Counted from the stretch's first letter, positions 8,678 through 17,979 are shown. The stretch is DNA of 41,634 nt from JAAYYM01 sp964483155 (GCA_964483155.1 CAZAAC010000023.1:1-41634); one strand, 5' to 3'. Program-made: numbers and translations. Notes: generated by a model from the sequence alone, not told the origin.

Positions 8678-10171
8678 TCAGCCGTCTCCATTTCGCAAAT
8701 TTATCTTATATATTGCCTGAATTATTTTAAGTATGGGTCTATTTAAAGTGCTACTATTTATATAGGGATAACGCTCCTCTTTCGGTTCAAGCTGTGTATT
8801 GATAATTTCTTCTTTTGAAATAATCATATTGCTGACAAATGAATGTGTCTCATGTTCTAATGTATGATCCCAAATTAATTGCAATTGATTTTTCCAAAAT
8901 GTCTTTTCATCTTCCCCGTCCTTCAAAATGGAGATAGTAGATTTATATTTACCCCTATTATTTAATTCATCCTTAATACACGAGATTAATTCCAAAATGC
9001 TTTCACAGCAGGTATCATCAAAATAAGCGCTCGTCCTATTTGTCATTTTTAGTGAAAACGTAGGAATATTGTTTTCTATTGCCTCTGCTCTTCCACCCGC
9101 TACCATCGGAAAACTTGCAACATAAATATCCGCAATCTGCATCCATTTTGTTACCTCGTCGCGTTCCAATACACCTAGTGCGTGTGCTCTATTTCCAGTC
9201 TCCTCACTTAATTTTTTCCACCGTACATTTTCTGTATTCGCGCCAATAATAAAAAAATAGGTGTTTTCCGTTTCCGCCATCAGCTTTTTTACAAATTCAG
9301 CAAAATCATATCCTATTATCTTTTTATATTTATAATCCGCTCCCATCGAAATTATTATTTTACTATCCGGCTTAATCTTGTATTTCATGCGAATTTCACT
9401 TTTTATTTTCTGATTATCAAAGATACCCTCTTCTTCTGCTACTACTAAGGGAACTCCTACTACTGTTTTCATCGGCATTGGCAGAACATACGCTTTGGTC
9501 GCTCCTCGATATCTTTTTGCTTTTATTTTATCATATTCGCATAAGCACAGTACGCAATCAGAAATTGACATTCCAAGTGAAAAAAGAAAGTTTGCATGGT
9601 TATAAAAATAAACTGGTCTCTTCCAATTTTTATTAGAATATGCAATTATCGGAATGACATCAAACATATTAGTATGTAGAACAATTCTCTCATATTCATC
9701 AGATAATTTAAGCAATTCTCTAGCTTTGCGAATCGTATCCTTTTCATTTAAAAATATAAGCTTTGTTCCTGTTCTCTTAGCTGTTTCTCGAAAAAACTGT
9801 GGTACTCCTTTAGGCCTCATATTTGTAAACACTACAGTATACTCTCTTGTCTCATCATAATCAATCCAGTTATTCACAATTGTTGTATGACCGCCAATAC
9901 TATAAGCACCTGTCATTACATGAAGAACACTATTCCTTTTCGCTGAAACTGTATGTTTAAATCTTATTTTACTACCATATTGAATCAACTCCCGCTCAAT
10001 CCATTCGTCACTATATCTTCCAGTAAAATGATTGATATCAAAATGGACCAGGTATTTGATTAGTTCTAATCTGGATTCCTCATCTTTATCTATCATTATC
10101 ATTTTTTTTATCAGTTCTGACATTGCATAATTAAACTTAATTTGTCCAGCAACATCTTTAATTGTTTTCAT
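8678..10171 (-). CDS. GT-B-fold glycosyltransferase-like protein
   Basis: The protein has 497 aa. After a helical N-terminus of about 80 residues, HVMTGAYSIGGHTT is the glycine-rich acceptor-side loop of GT-B enzymes. KIIISMGADYKYKK opens the donor-side domain near 285. AHALGVLERDEVTKWMQIADIYVASFP and GGRAEAIENNIP correspond to the nucleotide-sugar site, including the E-x-I-E region. There is no signal peptide or membrane segment, so it should act in the cytoplasm. It lies 38 bases after a radical SAM gene and 2 bases before the ATP-grasp fusion, in the same transcript. Sugar donor and acceptor are unknown. Confidence 0.75.
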   Translation of the reverse strand: MKTIKDVAGQIKFNYAMSELIKKMIMIDKDEESRLELIKYLVHFDINHFTGRYSDEWIERELIQYGSKIRFKHTVSAKRNSVLHVMTGAYSIGGHTTIVNNWIDYDETREYTVVFTNMRPKGVPQFFRETAKRTGTKLIFLNEKDTIRKARELLKLSDEYERIVLHTNMFDVIPIIAYSNKNWKRPVYFYNHANFLFSLGMSISDCVLCLCEYDKIKAKRYRGATKAYVLPMPMKTVVGVPLVVAEEEGIFDNQKIKSEIRMKYKIKPDSKIIISMGADYKYKKIIGYDFAEFVKKLMAETENTYFFIIGANTENVRWKKLSEETGNRAHALGVLERDEVTKWMQIADIYVASFPMVAGGRAEAIENNIPTFSLKMTNRTSAYFDDTCCESILELISCIKDELNNRGKYKSTISILKDGEDEKTFWKNQLQLIWDHTLEHETHSFVSNMIISKEEIINTQLEPKEERYPYINSSTLNRPILKIIQAIYKINLRNGDG

Positions 10172-10209
10172 TCTACTACCCTCACGTTCAGAATCTATCT
10201 TTGAATCTT

Positions 10210-11598
10210 TTATTTTATTACTTCAGGAAATTTTTTACCAGGCATATAATATACATGTCCCTTAAGCTGCTGATAATTCATATCATTTAACATTTTCAAC
10301 ATATCTTTGAAATACACACTTCCCAAAATAACATCTGCAGTTGGAAACCGATTCAATGCCTCCTCAATTTGAAACACTGAAATACCGTCAATGCTTCTCC
10401 CTTCTTGCACTGTATGACTATCCGCATAGCAAACAGGTTCTATGCCAAATTGTATCATGTTTTCTACAATACGACGCCCAAATTTCCCGTTGCCCCAGAT
10501 AATCACTGGATTACTTTTTATTTTTTCTGCTAAATGCTTTGCTGTAGCCGCAGTAGAAAGATAGATTCCATTTGTTATTATTGTTCTATCAATATTATCC
10601 TTATACTGTTCCGTAAATAGGTATTGTCCATCGGATCCCTGTGGATTTCTAGATCCAAATGAACCCTTACAAAATCCAACAGCAAAACCTTCCTCTTTTG
10701 CTCTTCGAAATAGATACTTTGCAAACCCCATTTCTTTTTCAGTAAAATAGAAGGGACCCGCATTCTGTGCGGGGCAATAGCAAGAGAATTCTGCTTCAAT
10801 CAATATTTTGGGATTTCCAACTTCTTTACACAGTCTCAAAAACTCATCTGCTTCGAAACAATCGGAATTCAAGTTAAATACATTATACTTCAATTCTATC
10901 GCAGAAGTGGCAGATGCATACTTCGTAATATTATTCCATATTTCTGTATGTTTGTCTTGTCCTTTAACTTCATAATAGGTTTTTTTCGTACCCGAATCAA
11001 CGCTGACTCTGCATTTTCCCTTTCCTCTTTTGAGAGCTTGATACATCTCTTCTGAAAACTCTATTGCATTTGTATTAAACAGTTCATAGTATCCTTTCTC
11101 TGACAGATAGCTTATTCCTTCGGCCTGATATGGATTTTGAGTTGGTTCTCCTCCACCCCAATCAAAAAGACAATCCTGACTAATACAGCCTTGGTCCTCA
11201 AATTCTTTGATATATGGCAATGGATTGTATGCATCCTCTGCAACTCCAAAGTGATTACAACAATAAATGCAATGACTATTGCAATTCAAATTTGTAGTGA
11301 GTGTAATATATTCTAATGGTTTAAAATGATATTTTTCCCATTTGCATCGCGAACAACTTCTACAGACTGCATTTTCATTTTGATTCTCCTTAAATTTTTT
11401 TGACAAAAAACGATAGTAGGTATCAGCATTAAGATTTTCAATATTACAGATGTGTTGATCACCTACTTCAAAGCCATGACAAAGTGATGCCGTTTTTGGA
11501 TTAAGATTCAAACGATTTTTCATTGCTTCACAATGCCAGACTTCTTTGCCATCATATTCTTCTTTAAAATGCCTTATATAATTGTCACTCATTTTCAT
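10210..11598 (-). CDS. radical SAM protein with N-terminal Cys cluster and C-terminal Rossmann-like module
   Basis: The chosen start is the ATG at 11598 (462 aa), which overlaps the stop of the previous gene as TGATG and follows AGGAG; a GTG one codon earlier is possible. Cysteines C23, C40, C51 and CRSCSRC (C79, C82, C85) precede the core and look like a SPASM-type or zinc cluster. The radical SAM motif is CNSHCIYC (C106, C110, C113). FDWGGGEPTQNP is the GGE motif, and VSVDSGTKKTY belongs to the barrel. After about residue 360, PVIIWGNGKFGRR begins a Rossmann-like module ending near VYYMPGKK. The layout parallels the radical SAM protein at 3383-4786, including identical cysteine positions. 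The substrate is unknown. Confidence 0.85.
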   Translation of the reverse strand: MKMSDNYIRHFKEEYDGKEVWHCEAMKNRLNLNPKTASLCHGFEVGDQHICNIENLNADTYYRFLSKKFKENQNENAVCRSCSRCKWEKYHFKPLEYITLTTNLNCNSHCIYCCNHFGVAEDAYNPLPYIKEFEDQGCISQDCLFDWGGGEPTQNPYQAEGISYLSEKGYYELFNTNAIEFSEEMYQALKRGKGKCRVSVDSGTKKTYYEVKGQDKHTEIWNNITKYASATSAIELKYNVFNLNSDCFEADEFLRLCKEVGNPKILIEAEFSCYCPAQNAGPFYFTEKEMGFAKYLFRRAKEEGFAVGFCKGSFGSRNPQGSDGQYLFTEQYKDNIDRTIITNGIYLSTAATAKHLAEKIKSNPVIIWGNGKFGRRIVENMIQFGIEPVCYADSHTVQEGRSIDGISVFQIEEALNRFPTADVILGSVYFKDMLKMLNDMNYQQLKGHVYYMPGKKFPEVIK

Positions 11599-12707
11599 CA
11601 CATGCTCCTGTCTTCTGCCAGCACCTTTTGTATTGCTTTCAAATATCCAAATCCGAAATGCTTGTCTGGTTCAAGATAAGCTCCCTCACCCCACTCATTC
11701 CATGCAGTTATGAAAACAAAATCATCCTTTTCCACTTGTTTATTGAGTGCATATAAATACTTATAGAACTTCTTTGGTGAAGCACCTCTGTATACAATCC
11801 CTTTTTTACCACGCCTCGGTGCTTCATCATAATTAACAAAAGCACCTCTATACATTTTATTCTTACCACTGATTCGTCTTTTTAAAATACGATTCCAATG
11901 CCAATCATATTGATAGACCTTTGGAAGTAGTTTTTTATTCCCAGTTATGCAGAATATTTTTTTTCTTATTCTATTTATTAGACTATCATCAAATTTCAAC
12001 GTGTACGATGGTTCATACATCATATACGCCGATACATTTTTACCGCAATTTTCATTTTCATTTGTTGCTATAATATAAAGCCCTTCCAGACCACTCTTAC
12101 ATGCAAGTTTATTCCAAAACTGAAGCATTGCATCCAATTTTAAAATCAGTTTTGGTTTGTATATAATGAATACTGGGCGATTATTCACTCTGATATATCT
12201 ATCATCCTTAAAAAATGGAAGTAAATAATTAAAATGTGCTTCCCAGTCTTTTGTGTTTCCATAATTCTGCTTGATTAAATATATGTCATTCCCCTTGCAT
12301 TTATTTGTATCTTCTTCTTTCCAAACATTACCGCTTACTTTCATAGTGTCCCATGTACGAATCCATGAATCATTTGCCCATGAAATGCAATAATTTTGCT
12401 TGATATCTGTCCATTTCAAATAATTTTCTACAGGTTTTTCCAATAAAAGCTTACCTTTGAACCAATAATGATAAAAACAAAATCCTGACAATCCAGCTTT
12501 TAGCGATATCTCTGACTGCCACTCCATAACCTTTTTATCTAATAAATTGTAATAATTATCATGCAATGGCTCGTTTGGTTGAATCTGACCTGCATAATGA
12601 CTTGATGCGCCCTTAACAGCTGTCCATTCTGTATAGCCTTTCCCCCACCATTCATTATTCTCTGGTATTTCGTGAAACTGAGGTAAATAAAATGCAATAG
12701 CTTTCAT
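11598..12707 (-). CDS. WbsX/GH99-like glycan-processing protein
   Basis: The protein has 369 aa. The start is the ATG at 12707, since AGGAGG lies 7 bases upstream; an earlier in-frame start at 12746 has no ribosome site. The sequence AFYLPQFHEIPENNEWWGKGYTEW is diagnostic of the WbsX family (listed as glycosyltransferase WbsX, fold like GH99). GFCFYHYWFKGK, SWANDSWIRTWD and FITAWNEWGEGAYLEPD are its other conserved blocks. Such proteins occur in O-antigen and rhamnan loci, but whether they transfer or hydrolyse sugars is not settled. A 149-base spacer separates it from the methyltransferase gene upstream. Confidence 0.85.
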   Translation of the reverse strand: MKAIAFYLPQFHEIPENNEWWGKGYTEWTAVKGASSHYAGQIQPNEPLHDNYYNLLDKKVMEWQSEISLKAGLSGFCFYHYWFKGKLLLEKPVENYLKWTDIKQNYCISWANDSWIRTWDTMKVSGNVWKEEDTNKCKGNDIYLIKQNYGNTKDWEAHFNYLLPFFKDDRYIRVNNRPVFIIYKPKLILKLDAMLQFWNKLACKSGLEGLYIIATNENENCGKNVSAYMMYEPSYTLKFDDSLINRIRKKIFCITGNKKLLPKVYQYDWHWNRILKRRISGKNKMYRGAFVNYDEAPRRGKKGIVYRGASPKKFYKYLYALNKQVEKDDFVFITAWNEWGEGAYLEPDKHFGFGYLKAIQKVLAEDRSM

Positions 12708-12856
12708 TAATCTTCCTCCTGCTAATATAATTAAATTAGTAAACAAGTAAAATATAACCTTATAGTTTTTTCATTTATTTTTGTCTATTCTCTTTTGATT
12801 GTTGAAGTATTTCCTCTGATTCCATATCATGAATATGATAATTGTCCTAATGAAGA
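12708..12856 (-). other. intergenic spacer upstream of the WbsX-like gene
   Basis: This is one of the few gaps in the dense fourth block. It is AT-rich. A 16-codon ATG-to-TAA frame (roughly 12795-12742, IDs MESEEILQQSKENRQK) has coding-like composition but no ribosome site and is probably a relic or chance. I see no convincing terminator or sigma-A pair, only the AGGAGG of the WbsX-like gene at its end. Confidence 0.3.
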
Positions 12857-13492
12857 CTATGAGTTATGCTTTTTACTTAATACAAAAAAGTAATGATATC
12901 TATTTTCAGGTACATAATATTCACGCCTCACAATATAGTATCTGTTTAAAATATTTCGAATTTTTTCAAAACTCCACTTACCAATTCTAATCTCCCAATC
13001 ATGACATCCCGCACCATCACTTTCTTTGTTCCATCTATGATTTTTATCATAAAGTTCTGACATTCTGGTATAATCAACCATCTTTTTATTTTCGAAAATT
13101 ACTTTTATGTGAAATTTCGTTTTTTGTGCACAGGGAAGGCTGATTACAACACCCTTTCTACTATGTAATGACATTTCTTTCACTACACTCTCAAAATCTT
13201 CAAAAGGAATATGTTCAAGCACTTGGCAACACAGAATTACATCCCACTGTCTGTCTTGTACAATTTCTGAGAAGTTTCTAATGTCTCCAATATAATTGAC
13301 TCCTTGCATACTTTGAATATCAAAGTATTCTATTTCCACATTCATGTTTGCTTTTAGTACAGTCCCTGCAACGTCTTCAAGTGCTCCAATAATTAACACG
13401 CTCCTTGGATTAAAAAGGGCCACTTCTTTGATTTGATAAAAAAACGAATTCCATCTTGAAGAATCCACATAAGATAAAAATTTTTGACGCAT
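12857..13492 (-). CDS. class I SAM-dependent methyltransferase
   Basis: The protein has 211 aa. SVLIIGALEDVAG is a motif I variant (usual form hhExGxGxG). EYFDIQ is the acidic loop. WDVILCCQVLEHIPF is the motif common in Methyltransf_11-type enzymes, and VVISLPCAQK follows. No membrane segment is present. The ATG at 13492 has a weak AGGAA site. It lies 18 bases after a GT2 gene. O- or N-methylation of a sugar is the natural reading in this context, but the substrate cannot be told. Motif I lacks one of the usual glycines, so activity is likely but not certain. Confidence 0.75.
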   Translation of the reverse strand: MRQKFLSYVDSSRWNSFFYQIKEVALFNPRSVLIIGALEDVAGTVLKANMNVEIEYFDIQSMQGVNYIGDIRNFSEIVQDRQWDVILCCQVLEHIPFEDFESVVKEMSLHSRKGVVISLPCAQKTKFHIKVIFENKKMVDYTRMSELYDKNHRWNKESDGAGCHDWEIRIGKWSFEKIRNILNRYYIVRREYYVPENRYHYFFVLSKKHNS

Positions 13493-13510
13493 ATTACATT
13501 CCTTTTCATT

Positions 13511-14563
13511 TTATTTTTTTATCGGACTTTTTGTCTTATATGATAAAATAATGTATAAAAAAACCATATACAAATCCGAAAAAAAATCTATTATTTTTTT
13601 ATTGAATCGAATTTGATGAAAGCAAATGTAGCAAACTTCTTTTCTGTTAAAGTACTTATAACACAATTGTAATTTGTAAAATTTTTCTTTTGTGCTCTTT
13701 ATATTATTATATAAATATCTTAAACAATGATATTCATAAAAAAGAAGTGCGGACTCTATTCTTTTATCAAAAATTCCATGGCTATAGAGCATATCTTCAT
13801 AATAGTTTGCTGCCTTTAACAACGTTTCTGCATGTTCTATTTTTGCTTTATTTTTATAAAATATTTCTTTTGTAATACTATTAGTAGATAGCAAACGATA
13901 ATAGTATAGTTCGCTGTCCATTTGATAATAAGTATTACTATTCAATAATAATGTTGGGAATAAAAATCGATCTTCGTTTCTTATTCCTCTAAATCTTATC
14001 CTGAAATTTTTAATTGACTCAATATAATCTACTGTTTTTTTAATTACTTTCTGTTTGAAAATCCTTTTCCATAAAGGTAGTTCTTCTTTGAAATAAAATG
14101 TATCAATTAGAATTTTGTGGGAATTATAAAGTCTCTTTTGATAATTATTAAGTCGAGCTCTATTTTTTTTATTGATTTCATTTGGACTATTCTTGAATTC
14201 CATATAATTACAGGCTACAATATCTATATCATGTCGAAATGCAATATTTAACATTTTCTGATACATTTCTGGTCTGCAAATATCATCACAGTCAGCAAAT
14301 CCAATATATTTACCCTTTGCAACCTTCATTCCATCTAGTCTAGCCAAAAAAGTGCCCTCATTTTTTTTATGGATAATCTTAACAATGAAAGGATACTTTT
14401 TTTTAAATTCATTTAAGATATCTGCACTTGCATCCGTTGAACCATCATTAACAACAATGAGTTCCTTATTCTGTACCGTTTGAAAAAGAACAGATTCAAC
14501 GGCGGTTCTTAAATACTTCTCTCCGTTAAAAACAGGCATAATAATCGAAATATCTGGCTGCAT
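13511..14563 (-). CDS. GT2 family glycosyltransferase
   Basis: The protein has 350 aa. The frame extends to a TTG at 14581, but the ATG at 14563 follows AGGGG and gives the classical start MQPDISIIMPVFNGEKYL. IVVNDGSTDAS (nucleotide binding), GFADCDDI (the metal-binding DxD, near 95) and a later EDRFLFP region show an inverting GT-A enzyme. The C-terminal 140 residues are basic and aromatic-rich without clear transmembrane helices. The base composition is visibly more A/T-rich than the flagellar genes. It is coupled closely to the GT4 gene upstream. Confidence 0.85.
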   Translation of the reverse strand: MQPDISIIMPVFNGEKYLRTAVESVLFQTVQNKELIVVNDGSTDASADILNEFKKKYPFIVKIIHKKNEGTFLARLDGMKVAKGKYIGFADCDDICRPEMYQKMLNIAFRHDIDIVACNYMEFKNSPNEINKKNRARLNNYQKRLYNSHKILIDTFYFKEELPLWKRIFKQKVIKKTVDYIESIKNFRIRFRGIRNEDRFLFPTLLLNSNTYYQMDSELYYYRLLSTNSITKEIFYKNKAKIEHAETLLKAANYYEDMLYSHGIFDKRIESALLFYEYHCLRYLYNNIKSTKEKFYKLQLCYKYFNRKEVCYICFHQIRFNKKIIDFFSDLYMVFLYIILSYKTKSPIKK

Positions 14564-14577
14564 ATTTATATCCCCTA

Positions 14578-15687
14578 TCAATTTATCATATATTGAATTA
14601 CTTTGGCAAATGTATGCTTTATATCACAGTACTTTTCAAATACCTCTCTGATTTCTATAGGGGTACTCATTTTGTATTTATATATTTTATCATAAAACAA
14701 GATTACCTGATTTATTTCAAGTGCTGTTTCATCACTTGAAATTTTCAATATATACGGCATTGTTTCTCTATTCTCAATTCCAATTGTTACAGAAGAAATC
14801 ATTGGTAGACCTTTTGCCCCATATTCACTACTCTTAATTGAACTAACAGCTGCCATTTTGCACCGATGTTTTCCAAGCACCTCTATACCGACTTCGCATT
14901 GATCGTAGATTCGGTTTAATTCTTTTCCCCATTTGCAACCATGAAATATAACATAATCCTGAATACCCATACGCTTAACATATTTGCGTAATTCAGATAC
15001 AATTTCTCCTTTACCTACAATATGATAAATAACTTTTCGTTGATTATCGGATTTATAATATTGTGCCATCCCCTGAAGCACTCTATCATATCCATGCCAA
15101 AAAGCCATATTTGCAACACTTATTATATGAATATCTGTCGTTTTTTCATGATTACTACATTCTCTCGGACTAATTCTTGAAAAATCAGTACCATTAATTG
15201 CATTAATAACCTTAACTCCATATAAATAATTGAAATCACCTGCTGTTAGTACAATTCTATTCACGTATTTTTTTAAGAATTGCGCAAAAAATTCTTCTTT
15301 TTTTGCTTTTATAATTTTTATTAACCCTATACGTTCTCCAATAAATGGATAGGTTGGAATTTCAATAATAATTTTTATATTCTTTTTTTGCTTCTTTATC
15401 CTTCTTAAAAAATGAAGAAACCCAAAATCAAAACATAAATATCTGATATAAATAACCCTGCATTCTTTTGGGATATCAATTGCTTCCCATTTATATACAG
15501 ATGAAAAAAAATTTAAAGTATCTAAATATTCATTAATAATCTTTTTTTTAGGTGTAGCCATAACAACTTTAAATCCGGCATCTTTCATCTGTTTTGCCTG
15601 CATCTCAATTTTTGTAGATAAGCCATAGACTTTACAGCGCCTATATTCCTCATATTCAGATATGTAATAAGCTGTCTTATTCTTCAA
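14578..15687 (-). CDS. GT4-like glycosyltransferase
   Basis: The protein has 369 aa from a TTG at 15687, five bases after the previous stop and 11 bases after AGAGGAG. An ATG at 15750 would overlap the previous gene by 58 bases and lacks a ribosome site. IHIISVANMAFWHGYDRVLQ starts the donor domain, YHIVGKGE and VIFHGCKWGKEL follow, and IKSSEYGAKGLPMI replaces the usual E-x7-E motif with a single E. The N-terminal half fits a GT-B acceptor domain and has no signal peptide. The enzyme should be a cytosolic retaining transferase of unknown specificity. Confidence 0.75.
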   Translation of the reverse strand: MKNKTAYYISEYEEYRRCKVYGLSTKIEMQAKQMKDAGFKVVMATPKKKIINEYLDTLNFFSSVYKWEAIDIPKECRVIYIRYLCFDFGFLHFLRRIKKQKKNIKIIIEIPTYPFIGERIGLIKIIKAKKEEFFAQFLKKYVNRIVLTAGDFNYLYGVKVINAINGTDFSRISPRECSNHEKTTDIHIISVANMAFWHGYDRVLQGMAQYYKSDNQRKVIYHIVGKGEIVSELRKYVKRMGIQDYVIFHGCKWGKELNRIYDQCEVGIEVLGKHRCKMAAVSSIKSSEYGAKGLPMISSVTIGIENRETMPYILKISSDETALEINQVILFYDKIYKYKMSTPIEIREVFEKYCDIKHTFAKVIQYMIN

Positions 15688-15692
15688 AATAA

Positions 15693-16454
15693 TTAATACT
15701 CCTCTTTTATATTCATTTCTTTTTTCATCTGAGGATACCACTTTTCCCATGCATGCACGCCAAAAGGTCTCGCTCCCTTTCGCATTTCTTCACGCATTTT
15801 TTGTTCCAGCGAAAAAGTGCTCGCAAGTTCCACAGATGGAATTCTAAATCCAATTAAATTGCTGTCGCCATGGTAAGCAAAAAAAAGGTCTTCATTTCTT
15901 CCCCACCACTTCAAATAAATCTTTTTAGATTTCAATAATTTAATTGTTGATTGTATTTTTCGCAACGACAATCCGCCGTTTCCGACAATCTTAATCCTTT
16001 TTTTTCCAAAAACTAAATCTTTTAAAACCTCTGCCCCTATATACTGCAGATAGTTTCTATCAATCTCAAATCTTCTGATTTTCATCGGTGCAAACCAAGG
16101 TGCTCCCCAATAATCATAATCTAACCGCATAATGCCTTCGAGCATATCTTGATCACCGATAATATAGGCATCAGTTTGTACAATAAGCATATATTTATAT
16201 TCATCAAATTTCATATAAAAAAAGGGATTTAAAAGTAATCTGCTATACATTTCTGCACTCGAAAAATACTTTTCATGAAACACTTTTAATCTTAATTCTC
16301 CATATTTTTTTAATGCATTAAGATTCAAATTTCTGGGAGCAACAATCCATATATCATATTGATTCAGTTTCTCAATTGTATTTTGAATCGATTTCTCTTC
16401 TTCATTACTCAGTACAGTTTTGTAAATGGGAATAATAACGCAAAGAGACTTCAT
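15693..16454 (-). CDS. DUF5672-family putative glycosyltransferase
   Basis: The protein has 253 aa. The start is the ATG at 16454 after GAGAGGAAG; the longer frame to 16487 would overlap the fucosyltransferase gene. The core shows the DUF5672 pattern: YMLIVQTDAYI, YDYWGAPWF, GNGGLSLRK, NEDLFFAYHG and RPFGVHAWEKW. The TDAYI aspartate and the NEDLFF acid pair look like metal and catalytic positions of a GT-A fold. The family is common in capsule and LPS loci but has no firm assignment. It lies directly after GT11 in the same transcript. Confidence 0.75.
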   Translation of the reverse strand: MKSLCVIIPIYKTVLSNEEEKSIQNTIEKLNQYDIWIVAPRNLNLNALKKYGELRLKVFHEKYFSSAEMYSRLLLNPFFYMKFDEYKYMLIVQTDAYIIGDQDMLEGIMRLDYDYWGAPWFAPMKIRRFEIDRNYLQYIGAEVLKDLVFGKKRIKIVGNGGLSLRKIQSTIKLLKSKKIYLKWWGRNEDLFFAYHGDSNLIGFRIPSVELASTFSLEQKMREEMRKGARPFGVHAWEKWYPQMKKEMNIKEEY

Positions 16455-16468
16455 AAATATACTTCCTC

Positions 16469-17434
16469 TCAAAAAATATTGTCGCAATCATTTTTCTGAT
16501 GATTGTCAATCTTAATCCATTTTTCTGCTGCAGGAAATGGTATTTCATGCCACTTTGCCCTGAACTTTAAGTAATGAACCCGTGGACATATTACTACTTT
16601 ATCATTATTTGAGTTCAAAAATGCTCCCCAAAAACTAAATGTACTGTTTGCTAAAATATTGTGTTTACAGTCACTCATTAATTGTAAGTCAATATAATCT
16701 TTATTTCCTTTGATAATCGTCATATTCTTGACCCAGGAATACTTTTTCTGCACATAATCAGGATCATCACTAAAAAAGCAGAACAAAGGATTTTCAACTT
16801 TACCAAGCATGATTTCTATCGCTTCCCGATAATACTCTTCTCCGCACAAATCAAATCGATCGGTCTTTTGCAACTTTAAATAGTCACCGCGTCGCACATG
16901 TATTGCTACAGAATTTTCAGAAAATAGCTTCCTATATTTTTGTTTCTCTATAGCCGTGTATTCATGGAGAAATCGGAAATGTTTCTGAATAAGCTTTTCA
17001 TATCCAGAAAAATATCTTACATTCTCCCAGTACCCTCTTACATAATAATTCTCATTTTGAACCCAATTCATATCGCATAATTCGTTTACAAGTTCCGGTG
17101 TTATTTTCCACCTCTCCTGTGGTTCTTCGACAAATATTGTTTTGCCCCTTACCGCGCGCTGAACTGATTCTGCCTGTGCAGAATATTTTCTTTTATATAG
17201 GTAGATCCACGGACAATAACCGGTTATCTTCCAGAGACTCCAAAAGTCGCATTTAGGAAAGTTTCCCTTGAAAATTTTATTAATATCATTCGTTTTTCTA
17301 CCTGCAATGATTTTATCTAAATCAGATAAATCAAATCGGATATTTCTTAAGTTTGTCTTCTTGCCTAACACAATCCCATAAGCATATTGAAACATTTGAT
17401 TTCCAAGTCCGTGATTAACATATACTACAATCAT
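16469..17434 (-). CDS. GT11 alpha-1,2-fucosyltransferase-like protein
   Basis: The protein has 321 aa, normal for the family. GLGNQMFQYAYG (9-20), HVRRGDY (179-185, the donor-binding motif), FFSDD (220-224) and NSTFSFWGA (263-271) are the GT11 signature blocks. GT11 enzymes usually move L-fucose from GDP-fucose to the 2-hydroxyl of a terminal sugar. No GDP-fucose genes (gmd, wcaG) are in the window, so the donor must be made elsewhere or the specificity differs. The ATG start lies 20 bases after the 158-aa protein. Confidence 0.85.
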   Translation of the reverse strand: MIVVYVNHGLGNQMFQYAYGIVLGKKTNLRNIRFDLSDLDKIIAGRKTNDINKIFKGNFPKCDFWSLWKITGYCPWIYLYKRKYSAQAESVQRAVRGKTIFVEEPQERWKITPELVNELCDMNWVQNENYYVRGYWENVRYFSGYEKLIQKHFRFLHEYTAIEKQKYRKLFSENSVAIHVRRGDYLKLQKTDRFDLCGEEYYREAIEIMLGKVENPLFCFFSDDPDYVQKKYSWVKNMTIIKGNKDYIDLQLMSDCKHNILANSTFSFWGAFLNSNNDKVVICPRVHYLKFRAKWHEIPFPAAEKWIKIDNHQKNDCDNIF

Positions 17435-17454
17435 ATTCCATCTCCCAGTCGCTT

Positions 17455-17931
17455 TTAAATCTCATATACCACATCTTCTAAAGAAACGATTGGAAAATCT
17501 ACCTTGTCTGCAATTTCAGCCTCAATCTCATCAAAAGCAAACGTAGCAGTAACCACAATCACATCTACTTTCTCAAAGTCATCCTCCTTCTCAATTACAT
17601 CTAACTCAGAATAAGTACCTGCAGCATTTTTATCTACTGCATATTTTACTTCAATATCTGATTCTCTTAACTCATCATAAAGACGATTACCCATCTCTCC
17701 CATGCCATAGATAGCTATTACTTTGTAATTATTAGCCTTAAAATACTCTGTAAGTGACTTTCCTTCTTGCTTTAAGATTAACCATTGGTTCAACATATTA
17801 TAGTAACCTTTAAATTTATCTACCTTTTTTGATTTTTCATCCACTTCTTTTCCTTTTAAATAATAGCCACCTGCTGCCCCCGCTGCTGCTCCAAATAATG
17901 TTGATAAAACTGCAATTGCACCTTTTTTCAT
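17455..17931 (-). CDS. membrane-anchored Rossmann-like protein
   Basis: The protein has 158 aa. Residues 4-24 are a hydrophobic Gly/Ala-rich segment (FGAAAGAAGGYYLKG), either an anchor or YtxH-like. The stretch VDKFKGYYNMLNQW then leads into a nucleotide-binding-like domain (IAIYGMGEMGNRL near 72-84, YAVDKNAAG with the second-strand acid, VDVIVVTATF). No catalytic domain follows. Its second half closely resembles the C-terminal module of the radical SAM protein at 3383-4786, including the linker. It is the first gene after a sigma-A-like promoter and follows AGGAGG, so it should be well expressed. It may tether or organise the enzymes carrying the same module. Confidence 0.75.
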   Translation of the reverse strand: MKKGAIAVLSTLFGAAAGAAGGYYLKGKEVDEKSKKVDKFKGYYNMLNQWLILKQEGKSLTEYFKANNYKVIAIYGMGEMGNRLYDELRESDIEVKYAVDKNAAGTYSELDVIEKEDDFEKVDVIVVTATFAFDEIEAEIADKVDFPIVSLEDVVYEI

Positions 17932-17979
17932 GTAATTATCCTCCTATTATTGTTTTCTAAAACAGAATTTTCTTTTTAA

